A DNA stretch of 64,000 nt from Lithobates sylvaticus (GCA_028564925.1 CM053026.1:593570161-593634160); one strand, 5' to 3'. Shown: positions 43,765-55,975, counted from the first letter of the stretch. Translations and numbers: made by a program. The notes: generated by a model not told the origin, from the sequence alone.

Positions 43765-44912
43765 TTCCTTTCTCTGTTGGGGTCCCCCAAAGTTCTGTTC
43801 TTGGACCTCTCCTATTTTCAATCTACACCTCTTCCCTGGGTCAGCTGATGGCCTCCCATGGCTTACAATACCACCTCTACGCTGACAACACCCAAATCTA
43901 TTTCTCTACCCCTCAGCTCACGTATGACTAACTTACTATCAGATATATCAGTCTGGATGTCACACCACTTCCTAAAACTCAATCTATCCAAAACCAAACT
44001 TATAATTCTTCCTCCCCCATGTGTCCCTTCCCCTGATCTCTCTGTCAAAATCAATGGCACAACTATAAAGCCCATCCTAGCATGCCAAGGTTCTAGGTGT
44101 AGTCCTGGACTCTGAACTCTACTTTAAGCACTACTACCAATCACTGTCCAAATCTTGACGCCTCAACCTCTGCAACATCTCCAAAATACGCCCCTTTCTA
44201 AACAATGACACAACAAAGCTCTTAATTCACTTGCTGGTCATCTCTTGCCTCAATTATTGCAACTCCTTTCTCATTGACTCAACTACATATTCTATCACCC
44301 CTTCAATCCATCATGAATGCTGTTGTCAGACTGATCCACCTTACCAATAACTCTGTGTCTGCTACTCCTCTCTATCAATCCCTCCACTGGCTTCCGCTCA
44401 CCCAACAAATTAAATTCAAAACACTAACTACTTAAAAAGCCATCCACAATTTAGCACCCAGCTACATCATTAGCCTAGTCTCTAAATACCACCCTACTCG
44501 TTCTGTTCGTTCCTCTCAAGACCTCCTGCTGTCTAGCTCCCTCATCACCTCCTCCCATGCTCGCCTCCAGGACTTTTCCAGAGCCTCTCCAATCCTATGG
44601 AATGCCTTACCCCAATCTGTCCGCTTATCTCCTACTCTATTAGCTTTTAGACGATCCCTGAAAACCCTTCTCTTCAGAGAAGCCTGCCCTACCCACACCT
44701 AACAACTGCATTTTCATTTTCTCCATCAGCTCACCCCCCAAAGTTATTACCTTTTGTTCCACTTGACCCTCCCTTCTAGATTGTAAGGTCTAACGAGCAG
44801 GGCCCTCCGATTCCTCCTGTATTGATTTGTATTGTAAGTGTACTGTCTGCCCTCATGTTGTAAAGCGCTGCCCAAACTGTTGGCACCATATAAATCCTGA
44901 ATAATAATAAAT
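43765..44912 (+). mobile_element. L2-clade LINE, 5' truncated
   Basis: Begins in the reverse transcriptase at [20 protein letters not shown], continues [14 protein letters not shown] (the catalytic YADD reads YADN here) and SVWMSHHFLKLNLSKTKL. It ends in a typical L2 tail: TTGTAAAGCGCTGCCCAAAC...ATATAAATCCTGAATAATAATAA. Several stops and frame changes are present. It lies between the L1 leader and L1 ORF1. Confidence 0.88.
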
Positions 44913-44940
44913 AAGTATTATTAGAAAAAAGTAAAACAAC

Positions 44941-45963
44941 CATGAAGGTGAGAGCAGCTAAAGGAAGTGGAAGTGCAAAATCACCTAAAATAAGTGAGAG
45001 ATCCAAGGAACAATAATAATAAAATACATGTCACAGGAGGGGACTAGCGACAATAAAACAGCTGGGAACCTGGGGACAGGAAGTGGTAAGAATGGACAAA
45101 GTTTGCCATCAACAGGTACCAGCATGCTCTGCCACGAATAGAGCTAGATATTGAAAGCGATATTGAAATTGGACACTCAGAAGAACAAAGATTAAAGGCC
45201 CAACTGCCCACAAAGGCAGAAATGGTGGACATGTTTGCAAAAATCTTTAAAAACTGATATGGCAACAATACAAAAGGGACTTGGGTCAGAGCTTAACAAG
45301 AGTAGAAGACGCACATCGAAAATGATTAAATAATTACCAGAGGAAATGGAAAAATCTACGACTGGAACAAAGAAATATGGCATACAAGTTAGAAGACCAA
45401 GAGAATCTAACTAGGAGAGAGAAAAAAAAATAAATCGAAGAATCATTGGCCTACCAGAAGTGAAGGAAGGAGAGGACTTAATAGAAATGCTGAGAAAAAT
45501 CTTTAATCCTTTGTTGGGTAGACCAACACCAGAGTTGCTAAAAATAGAAAGGGTGCACAGGATTAGAAGAGCACAAGGAGTACCGCCGGAAACCCCAAGA
45601 GACATAACAATCAGGTTCCATCACTATGAAGAAAAAGCACAAATATGGCGAAAGCTGAAGAGTGTATCACCATTAAAATATGACAGCGCAAACTCACAGA
45701 TTTTTGCGGATCTATCACAGGAAACATTAAGGAGAAGGAGGCACTTAAAATCACTCCTGGAGCAGATGCGTAAGCAAAATATACTGTATAACTGGAGTTT
45801 CCCAGCCGGCTTAGTAGGCAGGAAGGAAGGTCGCTCAGCAAAACTGAGATTCCCAGAAGAGTTACAAGACTTTTGTAAAAAAAACTTGAGATCCCTGTTC
45901 CAGATTTACCCAGATGGTTGGAAGCTAAAGGAAAAAAGACTGATACTGGAAGAAGACCAATGA
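44941..45963 (+). pseudogene. L1 ORF1 protein remnant
   Basis: ORF1 encodes the RNA-binding chaperone of L1. An ATG at 44941 (MKVRAAKGSGSAKSPKIS) is in the right place, but stops follow within about 25 codons. The C-terminal half (45460-45963, 167 codons) is open. It shows IERVHRIRRAQGVPPETPRD, ITIRFHHYEEKAQIWRKL, the pattern IFADLSQETLRRRRHLKSLL and YNWSFPAGL. This is the RRM plus C-terminal domain signature of L1 ORF1 proteins. The coiled-coil part (about 45030-45450) is broken. Confidence 0.85.
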
Positions 45964-46215
45964 CAACAACTGATCCCTAAGAAGAAGAATAAGTCCCTGA
46001 AGAGACAATAGGGCAGGGGTATAGAGGAGGTAATAAAGACAGTGACATAAAGATCAGATGGAGGGGGGGGGGGGGGGGATAATAATAAAGAAAGAGATGG
46101 GAAACACTGGCACCTGGGGAGCTTCAAACCCTATACCCTGAGCTTGAGGGGGAAGGGGATCTAGCAGGGCTACTAATTAGACGGGTAGAGAAGACATCTG
46201 GAGAAATTAACAGCC

Positions 46216-47655
46216 TGAATGAATGAATGAATGAATGATTTGTATAGCGCTGCAAATGCGTACTGAATCGCCTCAAGGCGCTTGTCTGCCCTTGTTGTCC
46301 TGCTGTATTAGAAGAGGTGGGTCTTGAGTTTTTTCCTGAAGGCCTGATGGTTTTCTTCCAAGCGGATGTTGTTTGGTAGAGCATTCCATAGCCTAGGTCC
46401 CGGTCCTGCGAATCTTCGTTCTCCCTTCGATATGTAGCGGGCTTTGGGGATGAGAAGGCGATTTTGGTCTGACGATCGAAGTCTGCGATTCGGTATGTAT
46501 TTTTCTATTTTCTCACAAAAGGTATTGTGGAGCATTTCCTTGTGTACATTTGTGGGTGAGGCAGAGGGTCTTGAATGTGATCCTATCTTTTACCGTGAGC
46601 CAATGAAGGGACCTTAGGGATGGGGAGATGGATTCCCAAGGTTTATTTCCGGTGACTAATCTTGCTGCTGCGTTTTGGACGACTTGTAGGCGTGCAATCT
46701 GGTAATCCGGTAATCCTATGTAGAGGGAGTTTGCGTAGTCGAGACGCGAATTGATGATGGTTCCTACTACTACTGCTTTCTCCTTTTCTAGGATGAAAGG
46801 CATGCGGAGGTGATGGTGGGATCCGCTGATTACTGATCCTATTTGTGCATCCATGGTCATCTCTGAATCAAAGATGACTCCGAGGCTTTTGGCTTTGGTG
46901 CTTGGGAGGATGGTCTGTCCCGGGATGGTTGGTGGGATCCATGAGGTATTCGTTTTTTTTTTTACTTCGGTTAGCGTTGAGGAGCAGTAGTTCTGTTTTC
47001 AACCCATTAAGTTTGAGGGAGCTAGTGGTCATCCAGTCATCTATCATTGTGAGACATTTTCCTAGTTCCTGGTATTGGTCTTTTTGTCCGGTGATACGGA
47101 AGTACAGTTGAGTGTCGTCCGCGTATGAGTGGAAACATAGACCTGATTTGCTGATAAATTTTGAAGAGTGGCCGGATGTAAATGTTGAAGAGTGACAATG
47201 GTGATCCTTGAGGGACTCCATAAGAAATTGCCCGGGTTTCTGAAGTGAAGGCTCCTAGTTTCACTGTCTGCGACCGGTTTCCTAAGAAGGAAGCGAACCA
47301 TGGCAGATCTCCATCTGTGACTCCTGCCACTTCCTTGAGGCGGCTTAGAAGAATGTTGTAGTCCACTGTGTCGAACGCCGCGCTAAGATCCAGCAGTACC
47401 AGAAGACACGATTCTCCATCATCCGCGGCTTCTAGGGCGCCATCCCATATTTTCAGAAGTGCCGTTTCTGTGCCATGGCCTGGGCGGAAGCCTGATTGTA
47501 GTGGGTCCAAGAGCTTGTGTGTGTCCAGATGAAGTTGAAGCTGTTTTACTACCGCTTTCTCCATAATATTGGAGATGGTGTTCAGGCTTGTTACCGGTCT
47601 GCGATTGTTTGGATCTTTGGGGGTCGAGGTTGGATTTCTTTAGCAGTGGTTTGAA
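46216..47655 (-). mobile_element. L2-clade LINE, 5' truncated, with (CATT)n tail
   Basis: A second L2-type element of a different lineage from 43765-44912, inserted opposite to the L1. The 3' end is the ATTCATTCATTC tail at 46216-46239 preceded by TTTGCAGCGCTATACAAAT. It extends back through the C-terminal domain and the reverse transcriptase to the 5' truncation point near 47655. Confidence 0.88.
46308..47564 (-). pseudogene. L2 reverse transcriptase remnant
   Basis: Read from 47564 downward: EKAVVKQLQLHL, LQSGFRPGHGTETALL, LLVLLDLSAAFDTVDY (catalytic Asp), ISYGVPQGSPLS, then in a second frame CFHSYADDTQLYF (catalytic YADD). Then, in a third block, SRLDYANSLYIGLPDYQIARLQ and LHWLTVKDRITFKTL. 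It ends with FAGPGPRLWNALPNNIRL near 46380. About three frame changes interrupt it. All main palm motifs are preserved. Confidence 0.88.
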
Positions 47656-47830
47656 GCCTACTCAAGACCAGGGATAGGTCAAGGCCCTAATGTATAAGAT
47701 CACTAGGAGGGGGGAGGAAAGAGGAGGAAGGTGGCTAGCGGAGAAGAATATACTGTGGCAAAGGTATGGAATGCTTTTTTCCTGTCTCTCTTTCTGGTCC
47801 TAGGTTTAGGTCCCCATCTTCTGGCTTTAA

Positions 47831-48794
47831 CCACTTTCATACCGGACCATTTTGCTGGCTTAAGACCAGACCACTTTTTGCGATTCGGCACTGAGTCGCT
47901 TTAACTGACAATTGCGCGGTCGTGCGTCATGGCTCCCAAACAAAATTGATGTCCTTTTTTTTCCACCATAAATAGAGCTTTCTTTTGCTGGTATTTGATC
48001 ACCCCTGCAGTTTTTATTTTTTGCGCTATAAACAAAAAAAAGAGCGACAATTTTGAAAAAAAAATAAAATAAAAAAAAACATTATTTTTTACTTTTTGCT
48101 GTAATAAAAATATCCCCCAAAAATATATAAAAAAAAAAAAAATAATTTCCCTCAGTTTAGGCCGATACGTATTCTTCTACATATTTTTGGTAAAAGAAAA
48201 AAAATTGCAATAAGCGATTATTTGCGCAAAAGTTCAAAATAGGGGATAGTTTTATGGCATTTTTATTAACAATTTTTCTTTTTACTAGTAATGGCGGCGA
48301 TCAGCGATTTTTATTGTGACTGTGACATTATGGCGGACACATCAGACATTTTTGACACATTTTTGGGACCATTGTCATTTATACAGCAATCAGTGCTATA
48401 CAAATGCACTGATTCCTGTGTAAATGACACTGGCAGTGAAGGAGTTAACCAGGGGGTGGCAGTGTAGGGGTTAAGTGTGTCCTAGGTGGCTGTGTTAGTG
48501 AACACTGATCTCTGCTCCAATCACAGGGAGCAGAGATCAGTGTCACTTGTTGCTAGGCAGAATGGGGAGATGCTGTTTACTTCCGCATCTCCCCGTTTAG
48601 CCTCCCCGTGGGACGATCGCGGGTATCCCCACGGCGATCGAGTCCGCGAGACCCGCGACCGGACTCACAGGGGCCCCGACCGGCGCACACGCGATGGCAC
48701 GGCGGCATTTTTAAAAGGGACGTACCTGTACGCCCTTATGCCTGTCCATGCCATTCTGCCGACGTACATAGTCGTGCGCCGGGTCGGGAAGTGG
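47831..48794 (-). mobile_element. A-family TTAA element, copy 6 (complete, reverse)
   Basis: Bounded by TTAA at 47827-47830 and 48795-48798, with ends CCACTTTCATACCGGACC and GGGTCGGGAAGTGG. It lies in the L1 between its ORF1 and endonuclease regions. GAGCAGAGATCAGTGT / AACACTGATCTCTGCTC inverted segments (48500-48545) occur in the GC-rich end. Confidence 0.88.
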
Positions 48795-48939
48795 TTAAGG
48801 AGCCCTCCTGAACTCCACACTCGCCTTTGGATGGAGGTGGAGAGAAGGCGGGACAGGGAGTTGGGGAGGAGAGGAAGAGAAGAAGAGGAAGAGAAGAGAT
48901 AAAATGACAATATAAAAATATGTTTTAACATATAAAATT

Positions 48940-49260
48940 TATTACGGCTAAACACCCCGGAAAAAAGACAAGGTTTTAAAAGAAAAGAAACAGTACTCAG
49001 TATAATACTTATACAGGAAACACATTTAGAATTAGATTCAAATGTAAAAGTTATACTCCAAGTTCTATCCAACATGGTGCTATGGGGATTCCACACCAAA
49101 AGAGCAAAGGGTGTTCCAATAGGATTAGCAAAAGAAGTAAGGTTCTCATTACCAGACAGGAAGGTGGACCCTGGACGATTTATATTTTTGAAAGGAAAGT
49201 TACAGGAAATGGAGTTGTCAAATATACCCTGCCCTAATAGAAATCCAAAAGATTACTTAA
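48940..49260 (+). pseudogene. L1 ORF2 endonuclease N-terminal remnant
   Basis: The frame reads RLNTPEKRQGFKRKE, then ILIQETHLEL, matching the LNSP..R and LQETH motifs of the AP-like endonuclease that nicks the L1 target. It continues SNMVLWGFHTKRAKGV and stays open to about 49268. The remaining endonuclease and the reverse transcriptase are missing at this locus. Confidence 0.8.
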
Positions 49261-51972
49261 AAGGGTAACTCCACTTTCGTGGGGAAAAAAAAAAAAATAG
49301 CAAATAAAGAAAAAAATAATATAACGTGTACAATTGTGCTACAAGTCATATTGTAATTGAATGTTATTAAAAATTACCTTTTCCCCCCGTAGGGTCTCTA
49401 CCCAACCTTCCCAAAGAGTTCGGAATGTACGGGGCGCTCTCCGATTTGAAAATCAACCCTCGACAAATCAACGGCAATGGGAATTGGCGTAAAACCTGCT
49501 CTCCTGGCTGCCTTACAAACAAGGTTTAAGGTGAAGTGGTCGGACTGCGCTCTCAAATAATTGGGCACTCTTATTCCTCATGAGCTAACCCATACTTTCA
49601 AACTCAACTTTCCGCCACTGTTGACCAAGAACCGTACCCTACTAGAAAAGTTGGAATAGGGGCTGCACTCTTGGTCTGGTAGGTGCAACCTCCTTAAGAT
49701 GTGCATACTCACAAAATTAGTTTATCTATTCCAAGCCCTTCCTATAAAGATATCGTCCCAGTACTTTCAGTAAGCTCACTCACTCTTTGTTGAATTCATC
49801 TGGGCTAACTTGAAACCTCGCTTACCCAGGCGCTACCTTACCTTACCCAAACATTGTGGAGGTTTAGCTCTACCAGACTTGAAAAACTATTACCTAGCCG
49901 TACACCATGGAAGAATAATTTATTGGAATAGGCACTATAAGAATAAACATGGACACAACTAGAACAGGCCCAGACTGAGGTCAACTTGGAAGGAGCGCTA
50001 TGATGTTTTGATCGCCTACCTCCTACGCCGAAATACCACCCTATCATTGGTACCACTCTCTGTATGTGCCCTAAAACAATCATCTTTGCCTCTCTCTCCA
50101 CTAAAGACTCTCCTTTGTTCCCCATTCTGGGTAACCCAGCATTCCCTCCAGGACTTGGACAATCCGAATACATGGCACTTACCCAAGCGGGACGTGACGG
50201 CGCATCTCATTTCCTAAAACTAGACCTTTGGCATCCCCTTCAGGCGTTAACGATGGATACCGGTCACTTTTCGACTGTCTTTTTGGAGCGCTTTTCAGCT
50301 ACATCACTTTTTACACTCTTGCAAACCCAGCCCACTTTAATCATACTCCGACAACCTTCGAGGACTATTGCCTGGATGAAAAGACATTGCCACAGGTGCT
50401 GTCCAAAACGTATGCATTACTTAACTCCCCCTCTGAACAACCACACCTTTCGTTCTTACAGAAGTGGGAGGTTGACCTACGACGCTCCTTTGCGATGACC
50501 CAGATACAAACATCCTCAGATTCTCCTTAGAGTCGTCAATCTGTACGAAAATTCAGGAGACTAATTATAAAATTCTAACTAGGTGGTACTATACGCCTCA
50601 GCTTCTGCACATATATTACCCGACCACCACGGATAGATGTTGGAGATGCCAGGTGGACAGTGGGACACTCCTTCACATTTTTTGGTCTTGCACAGACCAT
50701 AAGATTCCAGACGACCCGGCTTTCTTTCTGCTCAATGCTACCCGGATCCCAGGGAAACACTACCAAAAATCAATTGTACGACACTTACTGAATGCTGACA
50801 AATCCTGCATCCCCCTGTTATGGAAGAACGGCACGCTACCCTATTGGGACTTGGTTAAGTAGAGTAGAAGACATCAAGAAATTAGAGGATTTAATCCTTA
50901 CGGCCCAAAATAAACAAGAGAAGCATTCTAAGGCATGTAGGCTATGGAACATGTTTCTTCTATCTGATAAAGGAGTGACACTGCTCGGACAATAGCCAAC
51001 CAACCACCACATGATCCATTTGCACTACTGGTGAGTGTAAATTCACCACTGCCGGATATCCATTCTTCCACCCCCCTTGCCTCCCATCCCCTACACCCCT
51101 TTCCCTTTTTTTCCCCTCCCCCTATCTACTCTAGAATCCTTGACTTCTTGTTCGCTCTGACATCTTTCCTTTTCTTTTCTGGATCTTTTTTCTAATTTTT
51201 CTCTTTTTCTATGAGTTATGAGCACATATAATGCAGTGATCGGGCAGCTTAGGCTGTATTGTGTTAGCCGTTTATTCAAATGGCGGGCCATTTCACGGCA
51301 ATGACAATGTTCTGAAATGGACACACCTCTCCTTTACATTGCAGTATCAGAGGTACCATTATTTAATCTACATGTTGAAATGATGTGAACCAGGAAAATC
51401 CCTGAGTGTGTAAAAAAGCTAAGTCATTATGCATTGTCTTGTCATTACTGTAACTGAGCCCTGTCTTTGTGTTCTACAATAATAAAAATGTATACTTGGG
51501 GGGAAAAAAAATAAAAAAAATTACCTTTTCTTTTCAATCTGCAGCAGCTGTAATTTTATATAAATTCAATGCAATATGGCTACCTGGAGTTGTTCTGTAA
51601 CCAGACCACTCCCCAGAAACATAATTTCCTGCTTGTGATTGGCTCACCAATTTTCTCAGAAGTCTGCCTAAGATACAAGTCAGATTTCAGGCATCCCCTG
51701 CAACAAAAATGTAATTTTTGGTGAGATACTTCCAATAGGAACACGTCTAAAGGGATGCAGGCCCAGCAGATTTCCTCATTAGTGCTCTGCAGCTGACCGA
51801 TAATTATGAAACCACTCTTATTAGACCCAAATAGGAAAGGACACGCACACATGGATTTCTTCAGAATAACAAAAAGGTAGGAATCTGCAACATGTAACCT
51901 AACAGGTTTTTATAATCCTTGCAATGTACAGAAATCACCCAGAGGGAAATGTATATTTTCTGGTTAATGTGT
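49261..51972 (+). mobile_element. X-family TTAA element, copy 2, split by an L1
   Basis: Begins AAGGGTAACTCCACTTTCGT after TTAA 49257-49260. It is interrupted at 49384-51515 by an L1 and resumes TTTTCAATCTGCAGCAGC to about 51965. The right terminus is lost where a T2-like element follows. Confidence 0.8.
49384..51515 (+). mobile_element. Tx1/L1 LINE, 5' truncated, with 15-bp target duplication
   Basis: Flanked by exact copies of AAAAATTACCTTTTC at 49369-49383 and 51516-51530 inside an X repeat. Coding remnants on the plus strand are the C-terminal half of ORF2, including LPKHCGGLALPDLKNYYLA near 49850 and CWRCQVDSGTLLHIFWSC near 50647, the L1-type zinc-knuckle and HxxWxC region. It ends with AATAATAAAAATGTATACTT and an A-rich tail. 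Multiple stops and shifts make it inactive. Confidence 0.9.
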
Positions 51973-51976
51973 TTAA

Positions 51977-52438
51977 AGTGGAGGGCCACCCAGCATTAAT
52001 ATTCTTAAAATTAAAAAATAAATAAAATGTTTTACCTTACCAGAAATCCCCGTTGCTAAGCAGTCTTCCTAATCTGCCTCCTTCCTACTCTGCGGTGATC
52101 TTCGGTCTTCTCTCCTCCTCCGCATTGTCTTCTGGGTAATGGGGCGCGCTGTGTTCTGGGAACTGTGTGTTTCCTAACACAGCGCGTCCCATTCACAAAG
52201 CGATGCGCGACTTGCGCATGCGCAGTAGGAAACGGTCAGTGAAGCCGCAAGGCTCCACTGCCCGTTTCCCTTAGCGAGTATGGTGGCGCTGGGACCTGAG
52301 AGCCAAGGGGTGCCCTGGAAATCATGGGCACCCTGGAAAGGTAAGTCTCCTTATTAAAAGTCAGCAGTTACTTTTTTTTTTAGCTGCTGACTTTAAAAAA
52401 AAAAAAAAAAAAAAAAATGTTACCGCTGAAACACCGCT
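51977..52438. mobile_element. T2-like TTAA element, copy 3
   Basis: TTAA at 51973-51976 and 52439-52442, ends AGTGGAGGGCCACCC and GCTGAAACACCGCT. It has the family's AAAAGTCAGCAG and GCGCATGCGCAGTAGGAAAC blocks. Confidence 0.8.
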
Positions 52439-52682
52439 TTAAGTATGTGAGCTATATATTTTTTTACATAGAAAATCAAAAAAAAAAAATGTAAAAAAAG
52501 TATCGTAACTAAAATTCTAACTTCCAATGTAGGCTTGAATGTATTTAGGCAATGAGCCTACAGGCGAGTGTTTGGGAAGAGTAGTTTTCAGGATCATCGA
52601 CAAAAGGAAGGGAGATGGTCTGGTGCATTATAGCTAAGCCCAGATCTGCAGGTTGACTCCCAGTATACATTTTAAGGCTTAA

Positions 52683-53057
52683 TGCCTAACTCCACATTTG
52701 TTGAGAAAAAAAACATTCCCCTCTGGGTGATCTATGCACATTGCAAGGATTTTAACAAACTTTGTTGCAGATTCCTACCTTTTTGTTATTCTAAAGAAAT
52801 CCCTGTGCGTTTGCCTGTATCCATGTGGGAAAGTAAGTCTAATGGGAGTGGTTTCATAATTGTCAATCAGCTGTGCACCTGCAGAGCTTCATTAATGAAA
52901 ATTGCGGGGTCTATATCCCTTTAGACCTGATATCCTATTGGAAGTATCTCACCAAAATGACATTTTTGTTGCAGGTGATGCCTGAAATCTGACTTGTATC
53001 TTCACAGTCACACAAGCAGGAAATTATGTTTCTGGGGGAGGGGTCATTAGAAAAAGG
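52683..53057 (-). mobile_element. X-family element, copy 3 (partial)
   Basis: After TTAA (52679-52682) it reads the X right end in reverse (TGCCTAACTCCACATTTG). It continues with GGGTGATCTATGCACATTGC and ACTTGTATCTTCACAG blocks. The other terminus is missing. Confidence 0.75.
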
Positions 53058-53258
53058 TGTCCCTGTTGAAAATATGTACCCCATTTACTGGTCAAGAATG
53101 GAAAAGTTTTGGATTTTCCATCACTTTGTCTCTTTAACATTTATCATCAGGATAAACAAAAAAGGATGACTATACCTGGCCAGGACAGCAATAAAAATCT
53201 GACAGTGTTAGGCTTCATGTACACGGGACGTTTTTACAACCTCTCCTGAACGATTTAA

Positions 53259-53673
53259 AGCGGGACTGTACTGAATTTTTTTTTTTTAAAAGCCAGCAGC
53301 TACAAATACTGCAGCTGCTGACTTTTTAAAAAATGGACACTTACCTGTTCCAGGGTCCAGCGGTGTCGGCAGCAGAGGCCGATCGATCGCTCGGCTCTCT
53401 GCTGAAGCCGGCGCCATTCTCGGTGAGGGAATCAGGAAGTGACTTCACTCCCCGATTCCCTACTGCACATGCGCAATGAGAATCTTCAGCGCTGTGTCCC
53501 GGTAGACAGCGCGCCGGGACAGGAAGTGACGTAAGCTGCCCGGAAGTGGGTGCAGATACCTGTCTTAGACAGGTATCTGCACCCCCCTCCCCCCTGAAAG
53601 GTGCCAAATGTGACACCGGAGGGGGGGGAGGGTTCCGAAAAGCGGGAGTTCCACTTTAGAGTGGAATCCCCCT
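53259..53673. mobile_element. T2-like TTAA element, copy 4
   Basis: TTAA at 53255-53258 and 53674-53677. It is nearly the same sequence as 28557-28980 in the opposite orientation, including the GGTGCAGATACCTGTCTTAG palindrome. Low divergence suggests that these two copies are the youngest of the family here. Confidence 0.85.
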
Positions 53674-53679
53674 TTAACT

Positions 53680-54225
53680 TGACAGATAGTAACCCACATT
53701 TAAAACGTTCGTTTAGCCGCATTTGTGTCTAGAAGCGGTTAAAAAAAAAAAAAAAAAAAAAAGCCTTTTTTTTTTTTTTAATAATCAACAATGAAAAACG
53801 CCTGTAAAGAAAACGCAGCTAAACGCGAATTAGAAGCGTTTGGCGCAAAAAATGCCTCTAAACTCAACTGCCTAGAAACTACTGTAAATGACCCTGTGTA
53901 CATGTACTGTTAGGATAACTGAGGAGAGTTCAGGGGCAGTTGAAACAAACTCCCAACTGCTCCTAAACATCTATTTACCAGCAGCATTGTACATGAGGTC
54001 ACACTAAACCATCTCCATGCTATCCAAAATGACAAAAAAAAGGTTTTGGCTATACATATCATTTCAACTATGTTTACAGCAGATTGCATTCATTTTAGCA
54101 CACATTAGGTGTGTATCCACTACCTGCATAACCCGACTCTGTACATGGAGGGATAAAAAAAAAAAAAGAAGAAGAAGATCACGCAAAGTTTTTGTGCAGA
54201 TTTCTGCTATAACCATTATGGCTGT
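53680..54225. other. MITE remnant and unassigned sequence
   Basis: 53690-53880 is AAACGC/GCGTTT-rich with inverted segments, like a Harbinger-type MITE without clear ends. The rest is not recognised. Confidence 0.35.
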
Positions 54226-54227
54226 GT

Positions 54228-54335
<108 letters not shown>

Positions 54336-54482
54336 TTTTTATGAATACCTGTTCACAATTATTGCTTATGGTGAATAAATGTAGGAAAATCAGTTGCAAG
54401 TCAACCAGAACTACTAAAATGTAACTTCAAAATGCATTTTTATCTTGATTTCTATCCCCATTTTTATCAATTGGTTGCCTAA

Positions 54483-55375
54483 CCACTTCAGCCCCAGAAG
54501 GATTTACCCCCTTCCTGACCAGACCACTTTTTGCGATACGGCACTGCGTTGCTTTAACTGACAATTGTGCGGTCATGCACCCAAACAAAATTGACCTCCT
54601 TTTTTCCCACAAATAGAGCTTTCTTTTGGTGGTATTTGAGTACCTCTGCGGTTTTTATTTTTTGCGCTATAAAAAAAAAAAATAAATAAAAAAAAAAAGC
54701 AACAATTTAGAAAAAAATAAAATAAAAATGTTTTTTACTTTATGCTATAATAAATAGGCTTACCAAGTTCAGGCTTACCAAGCAATAAGCGTATATTGTT
54801 TGGTTGGCGCAAAAGTTAGAGCGTCTACAAAATAGGGGATAGATTTATATTATTATTTTTTTATTAGTAATGGTGGTGATCTGCGATTTTTATCGTGACT
54901 GCGACATTATGGTGGACACATCGGACACCATTTTGGGACCATTGTCATTTACACAGCGATCAGTGCTATAAAAATGCACTGATTACTGTGTAAATGACAA
55001 TGACAGGGAAGGGGTTAAACACTAAGGGCGATCAAGGGGTTAAGTGTGTCCTAGGGAGGTGTTCTAACTGTGGGAGGGATGGGCTTCAGCTGACATGACA
55101 GCGATCACTGCTCCCGATGACAGGGAGCAGTAGATCCCCGTCATGTCACTAGGCAGAAAGGGGAAATTATTTGCTTACAAAGGCATCTCCCCGTTCTTCC
55201 GCTCCGTGACACGATCGTGGGCCCCCGGCGGACATGGAGTCCGCGGGACCCATGGCACGGTCACGGAGCATGCGCGCCCACAATGCGGCGAATTAAAGGG
55301 GACGTACCTGTACGCCCATTTGCCCAGCCGTGCCATTGTGCCGATGTACATCGCCGTGCGCTGGTGGGCTAGTGG
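54483..55375 (-). mobile_element. A-family element, copy 7, flanked by CTAA
   Basis: Ends CCACTTCAGCCCCAG and GGTGGGCTAGTGG. The flanking tetranucleotide is CTAA on both sides (54479-54482 and 55376-55379) instead of TTAA. The body is typical of the family in reverse orientation. Confidence 0.85.
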
Positions 55376-55494
55376 CTAAGCAGGAAACATTTGCGGTGGA
55401 AACCAAACTGAAAGCAATAAATTTGCCAAGTTTATAAACAGAATTACAGTAACTTTCCAGAAATTTCAACCACTTTTAGACAGTAACATGCAAG

Positions 55495-55975
55495 GACCCT
55501 TTCACACATGCACCCTTTGTCCATTTTTCATCCATTTGTTGACGGATGAAAAACGGACATTAATGCATCTCTATGGAAAAAAACGGATGTAAATGGATGA
55601 TCCTCTATTTACAGCCACTTCCTTCAAAAATCGATTTGTTGGACGGATCATTGTCCTATTTTTCTTCCGTAAAAAAAACATGGATTGGGCAAAAAAAAAC
55701 GGTCCATTTTTGCATAAAAACATGATTCCGGGACTCAAGTGGTTAGACCCCTTTCACACCTAAGCGTTTTTCAGGCGTTACAGCTCTAAAAATAGCGCCT
55801 GTATAGCGCCTGAAAAAAGCTGGTCCTTTAACTCCAGTGTGAAAGCCGGAGGTGCACTAGCAGAACGGTAAAAAAAGTCCTACTAGCAGCATCTTTGCTA
55901 TATCATCCTATACTGCTCCTACCCATTGAAATCAATGGGATACCAATTGACAACAATTCCTGTGGTCCAAGCTAG
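55495..55975. mobile_element. two MITE fragments (second is H-family)
   Basis: 55495-55740 starts GGACCCTTTCACACATGC and has inverted AAAAACGGA / TCCGTTTTT-like blocks. 55746-55975 starts GACCCCTTTCACACC after TTA and matches the left half of H copies, then stops. Confidence 0.6.

Larger units (their letters stand above)
42780..49260 (+). mobile_element. large Tx1/L1 LINE, broken by three insertions
   Basis: In order, it has a GC/purine-rich leader (about 42780-43765), an L2 insertion, ORF1 (from 44941), a second L2 insertion on the other strand (46216-47655), an A-family element (47831-48794), and the ORF2 endonuclease start (about 48940-49260). It then ends abruptly at the TTAA where an X element sits. 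No reverse transcriptase of this copy was found beyond. The purine-rich leader, coiled ORF1 and endonuclease order is that of L1-clade LINEs. Confidence 0.7.

Noticed and set aside
45460-45963. 167-codon intact frame considered as a host gene
   Set aside because: Its motifs are those of L1 ORF1 and it sits between other L1 parts.
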